The notes below the pieces were generated by a model. It was not told the DNA's origin, did no database searches, and saw only the letters and a program-made list of their open reading frames with translations. The translations under genes were made by a program, and so were the position numbers. Source: JANQMY01 sp965227095 (lineage in GTDB: Bacteria; Pseudomonadota; Alphaproteobacteria; JANQMY01). Taken from it: 64,000 nt of DNA. Numbering within the stretch: position 1 is the stretch's first letter; each line of letters opens with the position of its first letter. Below are positions 15,902 through 24,343 of this stretch, one piece after another. The DNA is taken from NCBI GenBank assembly GCA_965227095.1, contig CBDDFL010000001.1, positions 1,984,001 through 2,048,000 of the forward strand, in the 5' to 3' direction.

Positions 15902-17122
15902 TTAGAGAAGCGACATTGTGTGTTTAGAGCCGTCTCCGAGCAAGAGGGCGCCACAAGTTTCCGCCCCTTTATGTTGTCCGGCAATATGCTGGCACATGGT
16001 CATGGTATCGCGCATGGCGCGGTCGAACGGGCCCTTTTGGGCATAGACTGCGCTGCCGCCCACCGTATCGTAGAGTTTCTGGACGACGGTGCGTGCGCTT
16101 TGGAACGCGTTAAGGCGCGATAACCACACATCCGCCCGGTCCTTTTCGGTCAGAGGGGCGCCACGCTCGAGCTTGGTCCATTGGTTTTCCAATGACGAAA
16201 ACACAAAGGATCGCGCGGCCCCTAATATCATTTCCGATTCGGCCACGGCTGTTTGAACCCGGGGGATGGTTTTGTAGGGCGTTCCGCCGGGCATCTCTAC
16301 TTTGTCTTTCAGAATATTGGTTGCGTGATCAATGGCCGCGCGTGCCACGCCCAGCGGGATGCCGGACATTTTGCGCAACAGAGCATCTGGCGCTTGCCAT
16401 AAGGGGCCGTCTCGGTGCGGTTCCCGGAAGTGAAAACTGTGTTCACGGGGGACGAACAGCTCCTCTCCTTTGATGGTATAGTCATTGCTGGCCGTACCTC
16501 TGAGACCGGTGGTGTGCCAGGTATCTTTGATTTCCCAATCTTCCACCGGGGCGACCATGATGCGCCATTCCGGCAGGCCTTGTTCATTCAGCTTTGGCGC
16601 GCCGTCTTTGAACACGATGCACCCGCCTGCGATGCGGTCTGTATGGGTCGATCCGCTGCAGAAGGCCCACTGCGCTTTTTTGACCGAATAGCCGTCCGAT
16701 GTCTCATGGGCTTGACCCACCGGATATACCCAACCGGCCTGCACCATGTCCAAACGCGGATACAGCGCGCGGGCGGCGCTATCGTCCATAAAGCCAGAAT
16801 AGAGGCCGCTGTCAGCGCCGATCATCAAGCACCAGCCAGCGGACGCATCCCCTTGCGAAATTTCTTCGATGAGTTCCACTTGTTCCATGGAGGTGAGTTC
16901 AGGGCCGCCCCAAATTTTGGGCATGATCATTCGGAAGAGGCCGGCGTCTTTCATCTTGGCGACGACGTCGGGGGGCAGCCGCCGCGCGGTGTCGATCTCT
17001 TCCGATTTGGAGGACAGGAACGGCCTGAGTGCTTTTGCGTTTTCCCAGATGTCACCAGCGGACAGGGGCTTTCCTTCTTGCGCATGGATATCGGTCGAAG
17101 CTGACTTTTGCGGCGTGTTCAT
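15902..17122 (-). CDS. acyl-CoA-dehydrogenase-fold flavin monooxygenase (HsaA/HpaB-like)
   Basis: A 406-residue protein of the acyl-CoA dehydrogenase superfamily, of the two-component aromatic hydroxylase type (group D; HsaA, p-hydroxyphenylacetate hydroxylase). The signature stretch WHTTGLRGTASNDYTIKGE is clear. The C-terminal segment, where true dehydrogenases carry the base Glu, reads GGSAVYAQKGPFDRAMRD without it. Such enzymes use reduced flavin from a partner reductase; none is encoded next door. The gene lies 16 bases after the TetR gene on the same strand, so the pair is probably co-transcribed and self-regulated. Substrate unknown. Confidence 0.82.
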   Translation of the reverse strand: MNTPQKSASTDIHAQEGKPLSAGDIWENAKALRPFLSSKSEEIDTARRLPPDVVAKMKDAGLFRMIMPKIWGGPELTSMEQVELIEEISQGDASAGWCLMIGADSGLYSGFMDDSAARALYPRLDMVQAGWVYPVGQAHETSDGYSVKKAQWAFCSGSTHTDRIAGGCIVFKDGAPKLNEQGLPEWRIMVAPVEDWEIKDTWHTTGLRGTASNDYTIKGEELFVPREHSFHFREPHRDGPLWQAPDALLRKMSGIPLGVARAAIDHATNILKDKVEMPGGTPYKTIPRVQTAVAESEMILGAARSFVFSSLENQWTKLERGAPLTEKDRADVWLSRLNAFQSARTVVQKLYDTVGGSAVYAQKGPFDRAMRDTMTMCQHIAGQHKGAETCGALLLGDGSKHTMSLL

Positions 17123-17138
17123 CTGACGTTCCCTTCTG

Positions 17139-17786
17139 CTAAGCCGGTATGGCGTTTTTTATACGGTGCGTGATGGTGCCTTCGACCGCCACACCAACAA
17201 GATCCGCGAGGTGATCGATTGTGGATTCTTTTGGCTCCAGTTGCATGCTGACGAATGTGCCGTCGAACAACATGATGGCCAATCGGCTGGCATCGCGCAG
17301 AATGGCTTGGCGCTGTTTTTTGGGTGTCGAAGGTACAAAGGGCGCGAGTTGTTTTTCCAAGCCATCGCGCGACATCCGCCTGATGCGCCGGGCTGCCTCA
17401 AGCACTTTCGGATCACCCTTACGGCGTTCGGTCGACATAATAATGAGCAGCCGCAAGAAATCCGGTTGTGACGCGATCGATTTAGCGGCCCGTTTCATGG
17501 TGGCGTGCACACCTCCGGACGACGGGGTGCTGAGATGAAAATGCGACTCAAAAAAATCATCTGCCGCATCGTTGAGGACGGCCGCCAGTAAACCTTCCTT
17601 GCTGTCAAACGCCCAATAAATCGATGCCGGTTTAACGCCGGCTGCCTTGCTGATCATGGAGATGCTGGTCGCGGAGTAGCCGTTTTCGGCGATCAGCTTG
17701 CGCGCGGCGGCGAGGACCTTTTGCCTCGTTTCCTTACCTTCTTTGTAGCGACCGGTCTTTGACATGAATCTATCTTGAACGATCAT
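17139..17786 (-). CDS. TetR family transcriptional regulator
   Basis: A 215-residue repressor. The N-terminal helix-turn-helix is KVLAAARKLIAENGYSATSISMISKAAGVKPASIYWAFDSKE written in the classical order, followed by a divergent ligand domain. An in-frame ATG seven codons later (protein MSKTGRYKEG, 17765) is a good alternative start, because the likely operator at 17775-17800 would otherwise overlap the first codons. It heads a unit with the downstream hydroxylase-like gene and faces a second, divergent hydroxylase-like gene at 17928. It probably controls both. Confidence 0.9.
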   Translation of the reverse strand: MIVQDRFMSKTGRYKEGKETRQKVLAAARKLIAENGYSATSISMISKAAGVKPASIYWAFDSKEGLLAAVLNDAADDFFESHFHLSTPSSGGVHATMKRAAKSIASQPDFLRLLIIMSTERRKGDPKVLEAARRIRRMSRDGLEKQLAPFVPSTPKKQRQAILRDASRLAIMLFDGTFVSMQLEPKESTIDHLADLVGVAVEGTITHRIKNAIPA

Positions 17787-17800
17787 TAAAGTATCGTCAA
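17775..17800. promoter_or_regulatory. putative TetR operator
   Basis: TTGAACGAT and ATCGTCAA form an imperfect inverted repeat (one extra base in the left arm) around nine bases. It lies at the start of the TetR gene and 128 bases before the divergent hydroxylase-like gene. Autoregulation is inferred from position only. Confidence 0.45.
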
Positions 17801-17927
17801 ATGAAAAACGCTGGCGGCGGACTCTGCAAAGTTTGGCGGATCAATTGACGCCCCGAACAGCTTCTCCCAATCTGTTTTTAATCAGAACGGATCGCGGCGT
17901 CGCGGCGCGACATGGGAGGACAATTTT

Positions 17928-19199
17928 ATGTCTGTAGCGGAAGATCTTTCACAACACAGCAGTGGTGCGGGTTCGAAATTCGGTTATGGCCCAGAGGGGG
18001 CCTTTGACAAGCCGGCGCTTGAGCGGGTCGCGGATTTAGCGGACGTGATCCGAGAGGGCGGCGACCTTGCGCAGCAACTACGCAAGCTCGACCAAAGCAC
18101 GGTTGACGCGTTGATCGATGCCGGGTTCTTTCGATTTACGATCCCTCACGAACTGGGGGGCGAAAATGCCTCGATCCTTGAAACGGTCGAGGTGCTCGAG
18201 GCGATTTCCGCAATCGACGGGTCCGTCGGTTGGAACGTCATGTTGGGATCGGAAATCAATGCCATGGCCGTGGGGGGCATGGATTTGGCCTTGGCGAAGG
18301 AAGTCTATCTGGATAATCCGAAAGTGGTTATGTGCGGGGGTGGCGGTGCGGTCGTGGAACCTCCGCGTGCGGAGAAACAAGCGGACGGAAGCTATAAAGT
18401 TTGGGGGGCAATCGCGTTTGTCAGCGGCTGCCATAATGCGGAATGGTGCTTTATGCCTGCGCCGATCATCGAAAATGGAGAACCTATTGTCGATGCCGAC
18501 GGTAATCCGAAGGTCAAGCTTTGGATGATGCACAAAAGCGAATACAAAATTCTCGACACCTGGGACGTGGCGGGCTTGCGTGGATCGGGCAGTCACACGG
18601 TTCGGGCCGATGGCGTGACGGTGCCGGCCAAATGGGCGGGCGTCGATTTGTTTGTTCTGCCGGCCCAGCATGACAATCCCGTCTATCGCACGCCGGTCCC
18701 CTTGCGTTTGTCATACAATAAGTCGGCGGTGGCACTTGGTGTCTGCAAAGGGGCATTGCAAGCCTTTGCCGATTTGGCGCAGAACAAGATTCCTGCTTTG
18801 TCGTCTTCCAGCTTGGCGCATCGCCCGATCGCCCAGCATCGCATGGGGGAATGCGAAGCGAAATATCGCGCGGCGCGCGCCTTCATGTTTGAAGCGCTTG
18901 GGGCGGTTCAAGACGAACTGGCGGCGGGGGCGCGGGTGCCCGGTCCCGAAACGACAAAGACAGCGCGCCTTGCCTGCATTTTCGCGGCCAATGCCTGCAT
19001 GGAAGTGGTGGATGTCTTGCACAACACCGCAGGGACCAGCGCGTCCTTTATGGCCAATCCGCTGGAACGCCGCTTGCGCGATGCTCATGGCTGCGCCAGC
19101 CATCGCTGGGTGTCTCATTCTTTGTACAGCGAACTTGGCAAGATCTATTTGGGTCTTGAACCGGCACCGGAATTCGTCGGCACCGATGTTCCCGTTTAG
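17928..19199 (+). CDS. acyl-CoA-dehydrogenase-fold flavin monooxygenase (HsaA/HpaB-like)
   Basis: A 423-residue relative of the protein at 15902, of the same superfamily branch. It shows LDTWDVAGLRGSGSHTVRADG, the equivalent of the G-L-R-G-T/S signature, and a C-terminal HNTAGTSASFMANPLERRLRDAHG without the dehydrogenase base Glu. An N-terminal extension (QHSSGAGSKFGYGPEGAF) is unusual. A GGGAGGA ribosome site precedes the ATG. It is divergent from the TetR gene and followed by a GST gene. Oxidation of an aromatic or CoA-bound substrate is the family-based inference; no flavin reductase is adjacent. Confidence 0.82.
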   Translation: MSVAEDLSQHSSGAGSKFGYGPEGAFDKPALERVADLADVIREGGDLAQQLRKLDQSTVDALIDAGFFRFTIPHELGGENASILETVEVLEAISAIDGSVGWNVMLGSEINAMAVGGMDLALAKEVYLDNPKVVMCGGGGAVVEPPRAEKQADGSYKVWGAIAFVSGCHNAEWCFMPAPIIENGEPIVDADGNPKVKLWMMHKSEYKILDTWDVAGLRGSGSHTVRADGVTVPAKWAGVDLFVLPAQHDNPVYRTPVPLRLSYNKSAVALGVCKGALQAFADLAQNKIPALSSSSLAHRPIAQHRMGECEAKYRAARAFMFEALGAVQDELAAGARVPGPETTKTARLACIFAANACMEVVDVLHNTAGTSASFMANPLERRLRDAHGCASHRWVSHSLYSELGKIYLGLEPAPEFVGTDVPV

Positions 19200-19287
19200 G
19201 GAATGCGCCTTTCTGCCGTGCAGTTTTGAGCCTTTCGCCGGGTGACGATATGGGGCACAAGGGGCGCGCAACAATAAAGAGGGCCCC

Positions 19288-19959
19288 ATGATCACCTTGC
19301 ATCATTTGGAGAATTCACAGTCGATCCGCATCTTGTGGTTGCTGGAAGAATTACGCATCGACTACGACTTCAAAATGTATGACCGGGATAAGAAGACGTT
19401 CTTGGCACCGGCGGAATACAAAGCGATCTCGCCACTGGGGACCGCGCCGGTCATCACCGATGGCGATCTGGTGCTGCCGGAAACCAATGCGATTGTGGAT
19501 TACATTTTGGATACCTATGGCGGCGGGCGCTTACGCCCGGCCTTGGGCACGGCGGAACGCGGCAAATATCTGTTTTGGTTTCACGCGGCCCAAGGCAGTT
19601 TTCAGCCGCTGCTCACATCGGCCTTTGTCTTTGGCGCGTTGAAGTCGCGCGTGCCGTTTTTTCTGCGCCCGCTTATGCGCGCGGTGATCGGTCAGGCGGA
19701 GAAAGCGTTTTTGCAGCCGCGCCTTGAGGCGCTCTATGCGCTCATCGAGGAAGATCTGGGAAAGACAAAGTGGTTTGCGGGCGACACGCTGACCGCCGCC
19801 GATATTGTCATGGGCTATTGTATGGAAATCGCCGCCGCGCGCACCGGCATGGACAAGCGGTACCCCAACGCTCAGCGCTTTCTCAAGCAAATGCATGACG
19901 AACCGGCCTATCAGCGGGCATTAGAAATTGACGGCAAGTTCGATCCCATGGCCGGGTAG
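19288..19959 (+). CDS. glutathione S-transferase family protein
   Basis: A 223-residue GST. The N-terminal thioredoxin-like domain holds SQSIRILWLLEELRIDYDF and the cis-Pro/glutathione-binding elements GTAPVITDGDLVLPETNAI. The helical C-terminal domain contains WFAGDTLTAADIVMGY, the conserved N-capping box. It is co-directional with the hydroxylase-like gene 88 bases upstream. It may handle electrophilic products of that pathway, though this is inference from position. Confidence 0.92.
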   Translation: MITLHHLENSQSIRILWLLEELRIDYDFKMYDRDKKTFLAPAEYKAISPLGTAPVITDGDLVLPETNAIVDYILDTYGGGRLRPALGTAERGKYLFWFHAAQGSFQPLLTSAFVFGALKSRVPFFLRPLMRAVIGQAEKAFLQPRLEALYALIEEDLGKTKWFAGDTLTAADIVMGYCMEIAAARTGMDKRYPNAQRFLKQMHDEPAYQRALEIDGKFDPMAG

Positions 19960-19973
19960 GGGCATCGTCTTAT

Positions 19974-20555
19974 CTACGATTGTTGACATGCGTCTTCTAG
20001 TGCGAGGCGGAATAGGTTTTTCAGTTGCGATTTTATTTTGGCGGCCGAAAAACCATAAATGTCTCGCAAGTCGAAAATCGCTTCTGTCCGGACAAGTGAA
20101 ATAATGAGGGCTGTGAGATCGTCCACAGCCTTTTTGTTCGGTAGCCGTTCGCCGAGTGCTGCTTTCAGACGCCGAGCGTGAACAAGTTTACGGTAGCTGC
20201 GCAGATCCTTGGACAAGCCCGACGCCATTTGAGCGCGCATGATAGTTTCATTGTCCAACATGTAATCGACCCGGGCTTCGATGTAGCTTGGTATGTCATC
20301 GAACGTCGTCGGCAAGATAACAGCCTCCTTAACGTTTCGATCGATCCACTCGCTCATCGCTTGAAGCCGCGCTTGCTTATCGGGAAAATGCTGATGAAGT
20401 CCCCGCAGCGAGACGCCAGCTTTTTCAGCTAGATCCGATAGGGGAATGTCATCTTTGCCTTCCGCCAAGACAGACACCATCGTGCTCAGAATTCGATCCC
20501 GAGCATCAAGCCGTGCTTTTTCGCGTTTGCTGTTGTCGTAGGTCCGCTTTGCCAT
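19974..20555 (-). CDS. TetR family transcriptional regulator
   Basis: A 193-residue repressor, starting MAKRTYDNSKREKARLDARD. An upstream in-frame ATG at 20606 would overlap the preceding cupin gene by 41 bases, so the internal start (10 bases after the cupin stop) is preferred. The helix-turn-helix reads IPLSDLAEKAGVSLRGLHQHF. It is the second gene of a cupin-tetR unit divergent from a MaoC/acyl-CoA synthetase unit. Two operators of identical geometry lie in the shared promoter region, so it most likely represses both directions. Confidence 0.9.
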   Translation of the reverse strand: MAKRTYDNSKREKARLDARDRILSTMVSVLAEGKDDIPLSDLAEKAGVSLRGLHQHFPDKQARLQAMSEWIDRNVKEAVILPTTFDDIPSYIEARVDYMLDNETIMRAQMASGLSKDLRSYRKLVHARRLKAALGERLPNKKAVDDLTALIISLVRTEAIFDLRDIYGFSAAKIKSQLKNLFRLALEDACQQS

Positions 20556-20565
20556 GGTCCCGTTG

Positions 20566-21003
20566 TCAAGTGATGAAACGAACGTCGAGCTTGCCGGCGA
20601 TGTCATTCAAAAGCGCTGCATCCTGCGGGACGCGATCCGATACCGCATCCAGCTCCTCGAATAAATTGCCACCGCGACTGTCAGAGACCACGGCCAACAG
20701 AACCGTCTTCTCACTTTTGTTCGTGTAAGCATGAATTGTGTCGGCCGGTATGTGTACATACGACCCCGGCCCGAGGGTTTGTGCCGCACCGTCGATGGAA
20801 ATTTCGACGGCACCTTCCAGGACAAAGAATGCCTCGTCCCATGGGTGATGGTGTGGCGGCGGGCCGCCCCCTTCTTTTCCTTCCTGGATATGCACTTCAA
20901 ACGGTTTGGTCAGGTCGCCCTGGCCGAAAATAAGGACTTTCTCCCCAAGCACGTTGAGTGGCGCCGGTGGATTTTTCGCATCGATCACATGTGGTGTGCG
21001 CAT
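20566..21003 (-). CDS. cupin domain protein
   Basis: A 145-residue single cupin barrel. Motif 1 is seen as GGGPPPHHHPWDEAFFVLEGAVEI with three consecutive His residues and a Glu, and motif 2 as GSYVHIPADTIHAY with the fourth His. This is a complete metal-binding set. It could be a metal-dependent enzyme or a small-molecule sensor. It starts directly beside the double operator and is followed by the tetR gene at 10 bases. Confidence 0.9.
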   Translation of the reverse strand: MRTPHVIDAKNPPAPLNVLGEKVLIFGQGDLTKPFEVHIQEGKEGGGPPPHHHPWDEAFFVLEGAVEISIDGAAQTLGPGSYVHIPADTIHAYTNKSEKTVLLAVVSDSRGGNLFEELDAVSDRVPQDAALLNDIAGKLDVRFIT

Positions 21004-21014
21004 GGCATCCCCCT

Positions 21015-21041
21015 ATTCGTTGCACGCTATATGCAACGAAT
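21015..21041. promoter_or_regulatory. putative TetR operator O1 (perfect palindrome)
   Basis: ATTCGTTGCA and TGCAACGAAT are 10-base perfect arms around a 7-base centre. It lies 12 bases before the cupin ATG and 115 bases before the MaoC gene. The inner core is TGCA-N7-TGCA. Confidence 0.75.
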
Positions 21042-21046
21042 ATAAA

Positions 21047-21071
21047 TTAGATGCATACGATGTGCAACTAA
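21047..21071. promoter_or_regulatory. putative TetR operator O2
   Basis: TTAG-A-TGCA and TGCA-A-CTAA flank a 7-base centre, with a single mismatch per arm. The core spacing (TGCA-N7-TGCA) is identical to O1, and the two core centres are 31 bases apart, about three helical turns. This supports cooperative binding by one regulator. Confidence 0.7.
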
Positions 21072-21155
21072 AAAATTCGAATTGTTTTGGCGGCGCACCG
21101 GCGTGTGTATAGTAGCGAAAAAAGCCGCTCTAAAGCGGCAGATATGGGAGGCGGC

Positions 21156-21626
21156 ATGTCCGGCGCAGACGCATTTCTTGCGGAAATCAAGGATCGGAAG
21201 GGTGAGGAGATTGGCCTTGCGGAATGGTGGCAATTCACGCAGGATCAAGTGAATGCCCATGGCGCGCTAACGGGCGATGACGGGCCAATCCATAGCGATC
21301 CGGACTGGGCCGCGCGTGAAACCGGGTTTGGCGGTTCTATTCTGCAGGGATCGTTGATGTTGTCTTGCTTCACCAAAATGGCGAAATCCCTCAACTGGCC
21401 GGACGGCGATATCGCCTATCGCATGAATTACGGTTTTGACCGCATACGGATCGTAAGTCCGGTGCGCACGGGGCAAAAGTTTCGGGGACGGTTTCGGTTG
21501 AGCGATGCGACCAAAAAGTCCGATACGGCGCTTCTTTTGAAATTGGATGCCGTCATTGAAGCCGAAGGAAACGATAAACCCTCTGTGGTGGCCGAATGGC
21601 TCGCCTTTATGCAATTCAATTCGTAA
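21156..21626 (+). CDS. MaoC-like dehydratase
   Basis: A 156-residue hot-dog-fold protein of the MaoC/NodN group, which hydrates or dehydrates CoA thioesters. The motif AHGALTGDDGPIHSDPDWAA shows the hydratase-2-like Asp/His pair, with GGSILQGSLMLSCF as the following helix. The start is placed at the ATG after GGGAGG. An in-frame upstream start at 21087 would give an extra N-terminus without family similarity. It is followed at 12 bases by an acyl-CoA synthetase gene. Confidence 0.9.
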   Translation: MSGADAFLAEIKDRKGEEIGLAEWWQFTQDQVNAHGALTGDDGPIHSDPDWAARETGFGGSILQGSLMLSCFTKMAKSLNWPDGDIAYRMNYGFDRIRIVSPVRTGQKFRGRFRLSDATKKSDTALLLKLDAVIEAEGNDKPSVVAEWLAFMQFNS

Positions 21627-21638
21627 GCGGAGGAAGAC

Positions 21639-23204
21639 ATGCAAGCCCCCCTCCTTCCTTTAATCAGCGATTATGTGGCCCATCACGCGCAAGAACGCGC
21701 ACAGCAATTGTTTCTTTGGCACGAGGGCAAAACCTATACCTATGAAGAAGCGGTTGTGGCGATTGACAACTGCGCCAAGGCCTTGCTCGCACGCGGTGTT
21801 GAGAAAGGCGATCGGGTCGGGTTTTACGGCAACCCCACGCCGTTCTTTTGGATCCACTTTTTGGCGACCACCAGCATTGGCGCCATTTGGATGGGCCTCA
21901 ACCCCAAATACAAACGCGAAGAACTTGGCTATGTCATATCAGACGCGGAACCGTCGCTGATCTTTGCGCAAACGGAAGCGAGTGGCACGGACCGCAGCGA
22001 CGAACTGGCCGCGCTGGCCAAATCCGTTGACGCGAATTTTGTGTCGCTCGGAGGTGCGACCGACTTTGTTCAGCGGTTCGAAGCGCTCTGTGCGGAAGGC
22101 GAAACGGTCGCCAATGGGGACTTGCTCTCCCGCCGCACCGACGTGGATACCCACGATCCGGCTTTTCTGGTCTACACCTCCGGTTCTACGGGACGGCCAA
22201 AAGGGGCTCTGCTGAGCCACTATGGGGAGAACTTTTGCAATATCATTTCCGTGGACCGAAAAGGCCTCAATAACCGCACCTGTATTTGCAATCTGCCGAT
22301 TAATCATGTGGGCGCCATTGGGGATATTTGTGCGCGCATGATGGTGGGGGGCGGCACGCTCTATTTTCAGGAAGCGTTCGACCCCGCCGCCATGATGCGG
22401 CTGATTGAGCAGAAAAAACTCAACACGTGGGGGGCGGTCCCGGCGGTCTTTCAGCTCTGCGCGAATTCGCCGGTATTCGATGAGGTAGACCTCACCAGCA
22501 TCGACCTGATTGCTTGGGGCGGGGCCCGCATGCCGCGCGAACTGTTGGCGACGCTCATGGAAAAGACAGGCTGCACGCGCTGTACGACCGGTTACGGCAT
22601 GACAGAGACCGTGGGCGGGGTGTGCTATTCCCGCCTGGAAGATGACATCGACATCCTGGCGGAAACCATCGGCACGCCGGATCCGCGCCAACCCTTGCGG
22701 CTCTGGCATGCGGATGACCGTCCGGCTCTGCCTGGAGAAGAAGGGGAAATTCAGGTCCAGGGTGACTTTGTCATGAAAGCCTATTGGCGCCGGCCAGACG
22801 CGACTGCCGAAACCTTCACCGCAGATGGGTGGATGAAAACAGGCGACGTGGCGATCGTTCGGCCAGACGGAAATTTGGAACTGGTGGGGCGCTTGTCGGA
22901 AATGTTTAAATCCGGCGGCTACAATGTCTATCCGCGTGAAGTGGAACTGGCGATTGAAGAAATCGACGGCATTGTGTTAGCAGCCGTTGTGGCAATGGAA
23001 GATCCCACTTTTCAAGAAGTCGGTCATGCGTATGTGATGACGGAGCCAGGAGCTCCGCAGACGGAGGAAACCATCATTGCTTTCTTGAGGGATCGGATCG
23101 CCAATTACAAGGTGCCTAAGCAGGTGACAATCCTGGCGGAACTCCCCATGTTGCCCATCGGCAAAGTGGACAAAAAGAAGCTGAAAGAAATGGCGGCCGG
23201 GTAA
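21639..23204 (+). CDS. acyl-CoA synthetase (AMP-forming)
   Basis: A 521-residue adenylate-forming ligase. The phosphate loop is YTSGSTGRPKGALLSH, the A5 motif YGMTETVGGV, the hinge GDVAIVRPDGNLELVGRLSEM and the catalytic Lys LPIGKVDKKKL. It forms an operon with the MaoC gene (12-base gap, GCGGAGGA ribosome site) under the double operator. Activation of a carboxylate followed by double-bond hydration is the probable logic. Confidence 0.93.
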   Translation: MQAPLLPLISDYVAHHAQERAQQLFLWHEGKTYTYEEAVVAIDNCAKALLARGVEKGDRVGFYGNPTPFFWIHFLATTSIGAIWMGLNPKYKREELGYVISDAEPSLIFAQTEASGTDRSDELAALAKSVDANFVSLGGATDFVQRFEALCAEGETVANGDLLSRRTDVDTHDPAFLVYTSGSTGRPKGALLSHYGENFCNIISVDRKGLNNRTCICNLPINHVGAIGDICARMMVGGGTLYFQEAFDPAAMMRLIEQKKLNTWGAVPAVFQLCANSPVFDEVDLTSIDLIAWGGARMPRELLATLMEKTGCTRCTTGYGMTETVGGVCYSRLEDDIDILAETIGTPDPRQPLRLWHADDRPALPGEEGEIQVQGDFVMKAYWRRPDATAETFTADGWMKTGDVAIVRPDGNLELVGRLSEMFKSGGYNVYPREVELAIEEIDGIVLAAVVAMEDPTFQEVGHAYVMTEPGAPQTEETIIAFLRDRIANYKVPKQVTILAELPMLPIGKVDKKKLKEMAAG

Positions 23205-23218
23205 CGCTTCAAAGAATT

Positions 23219-23241
23219 TATTGACATATTGAGTGTCAATA
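23219..23241. promoter_or_regulatory. putative TetR operator (perfect palindrome)
   Basis: TATTGACA and TGTCAATA are 8-base perfect arms around a 7-base centre, 45 bases before the ATG of the small protein gene that precedes a tetR gene. The left arm contains TTGACA, a consensus -35 hexamer, so binding would block polymerase. Confidence 0.7.
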
Positions 23242-23285
23242 CATCTAATGGCGGCGTCTGATATCCAACTGGGCAAGGGAAGACC

Positions 23286-23732
23286 ATGAAGATCGTCAAT
23301 GAAGTGATGCCATCTGATCCGAAGCAAATCGAACAGATGATGGCGCCCGGGCCGGACGGCCCCATTTTCATGGTCAATCTGCTGAAGTTCAAAGAGAAAG
23401 CGGAATATGAAGACGGTCGAGAGACCGACCTCACCGGCCGCGAAGCCTATATGTTGTACGGGGAAGGGGTGATGAAGCTCTTGCCGAAATATGATGGCCG
23501 CGTGATATTCACGGGCGATGTGACGTTTTTGGCGCTCGGCCAGGCTGACGACATGTGGGATGAAGTCGCTATTGCCATGTACCCCAACCGTAAGGCCCTA
23601 TTCGATATGTCATCCTCGAAAGAATGGCGGGAAGCGGCCGTGCACCGGACCGCCGGCCTCGAAGGGCAGCTCAACATTGAAACGGTCTCTCCCATGAGCG
23701 GAATGATTGCGAATCTGCTAAACCCTGCCTGA
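23286..23732 (+). CDS. DUF1330-like small protein
   Basis: A 148-residue protein resembling the dimeric alpha-beta-barrel DUF1330 group (PIFMVNLLKFKEKAEY, then YGEGVMKLLPKYDGRVIFTGDV and VAIAMYPNRKALFDM). The function of these proteins is not known. Its stop shares one base with the start of the next tetR gene, so the two are translationally coupled, and both sit behind the palindromic operator. Confidence 0.75.
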   Translation: MKIVNEVMPSDPKQIEQMMAPGPDGPIFMVNLLKFKEKAEYEDGRETDLTGREAYMLYGEGVMKLLPKYDGRVIFTGDVTFLALGQADDMWDEVAIAMYPNRKALFDMSSSKEWREAAVHRTAGLEGQLNIETVSPMSGMIANLLNPA

Positions 23733-24337
23733 TGGACCACAGCAGCAAAATTTTGGACAAACCGGCAACCGCCGATGGACGGCGCCAACGCAGTCAGCGC
23801 AGCCGAGAGAAAATTGTCGCGGCAATGCTAAAGCTGGTGCGCGGGGGCGAGATGAGCCCTAGTGCGGCTCAAGTGGCAGAAACATCCGGCGTCAGTTTGC
23901 GCACCGTCTTTCGGCATTTCGAAGAGATGGACAGTCTGTACAGGGAAATGTCCGCCGTTATCGAACAAGAGATCATGCCTATTCTGATACGTCCATTGAC
24001 GTCGTCAAACTGGCGGCAACAGATTGACGAACTTATTTCCAAGCGTATTGAAGTCTATGAAAAAGTTTTGCCGCTGAAAGTGTCGGGCAGTGTGCGTCGG
24101 TTCCAGTCTGATTATCTCAAGCAGGACTACGATCAATTTCTGAAGCTTGAGCGTGCGGGCCTGAAGCATGTACTGCCAAAGTCAGTTACGGCCAATGCCG
24201 CCTTGTTCTCTGCCTTGGAGATGACAATTTGCTTCGAAGCCTGGCGGTCTATGCGCCAGGATCGCCGCTTGTCGGTAAAACAGGCAGAGGCCGCCCTGCG
24301 CCTGGCGGTCGACCGCCTCCTCGCCAAAGAGAGCTAG
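23732..24337 (+). CDS. TetR family transcriptional regulator
   Basis: A 201-residue repressor with the helix-turn-helix PSAAQVAETSGVSLRTVFRHFEEMD near residues 50-74. Its start overlaps the stop of the DUF1330-like gene by one base. The operator at 23219 suggests autoregulation. A small DUF4345 membrane-protein gene converges on it six bases beyond the stop. Confidence 0.9.
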   Translation: MDHSSKILDKPATADGRRQRSQRSREKIVAAMLKLVRGGEMSPSAAQVAETSGVSLRTVFRHFEEMDSLYREMSAVIEQEIMPILIRPLTSSNWRQQIDELISKRIEVYEKVLPLKVSGSVRRFQSDYLKQDYDQFLKLERAGLKHVLPKSVTANAALFSALEMTICFEAWRSMRQDRRLSVKQAEAALRLAVDRLLAKES

Positions 24338-24343
24338 CAACGC

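Noticed and set aside
20556..20606. Extended N-terminus for the TetR protein
   Set aside because: It would overlap the cupin gene by 41 bases and adds residues not typical for the family; the ATG at 20555 fits better.
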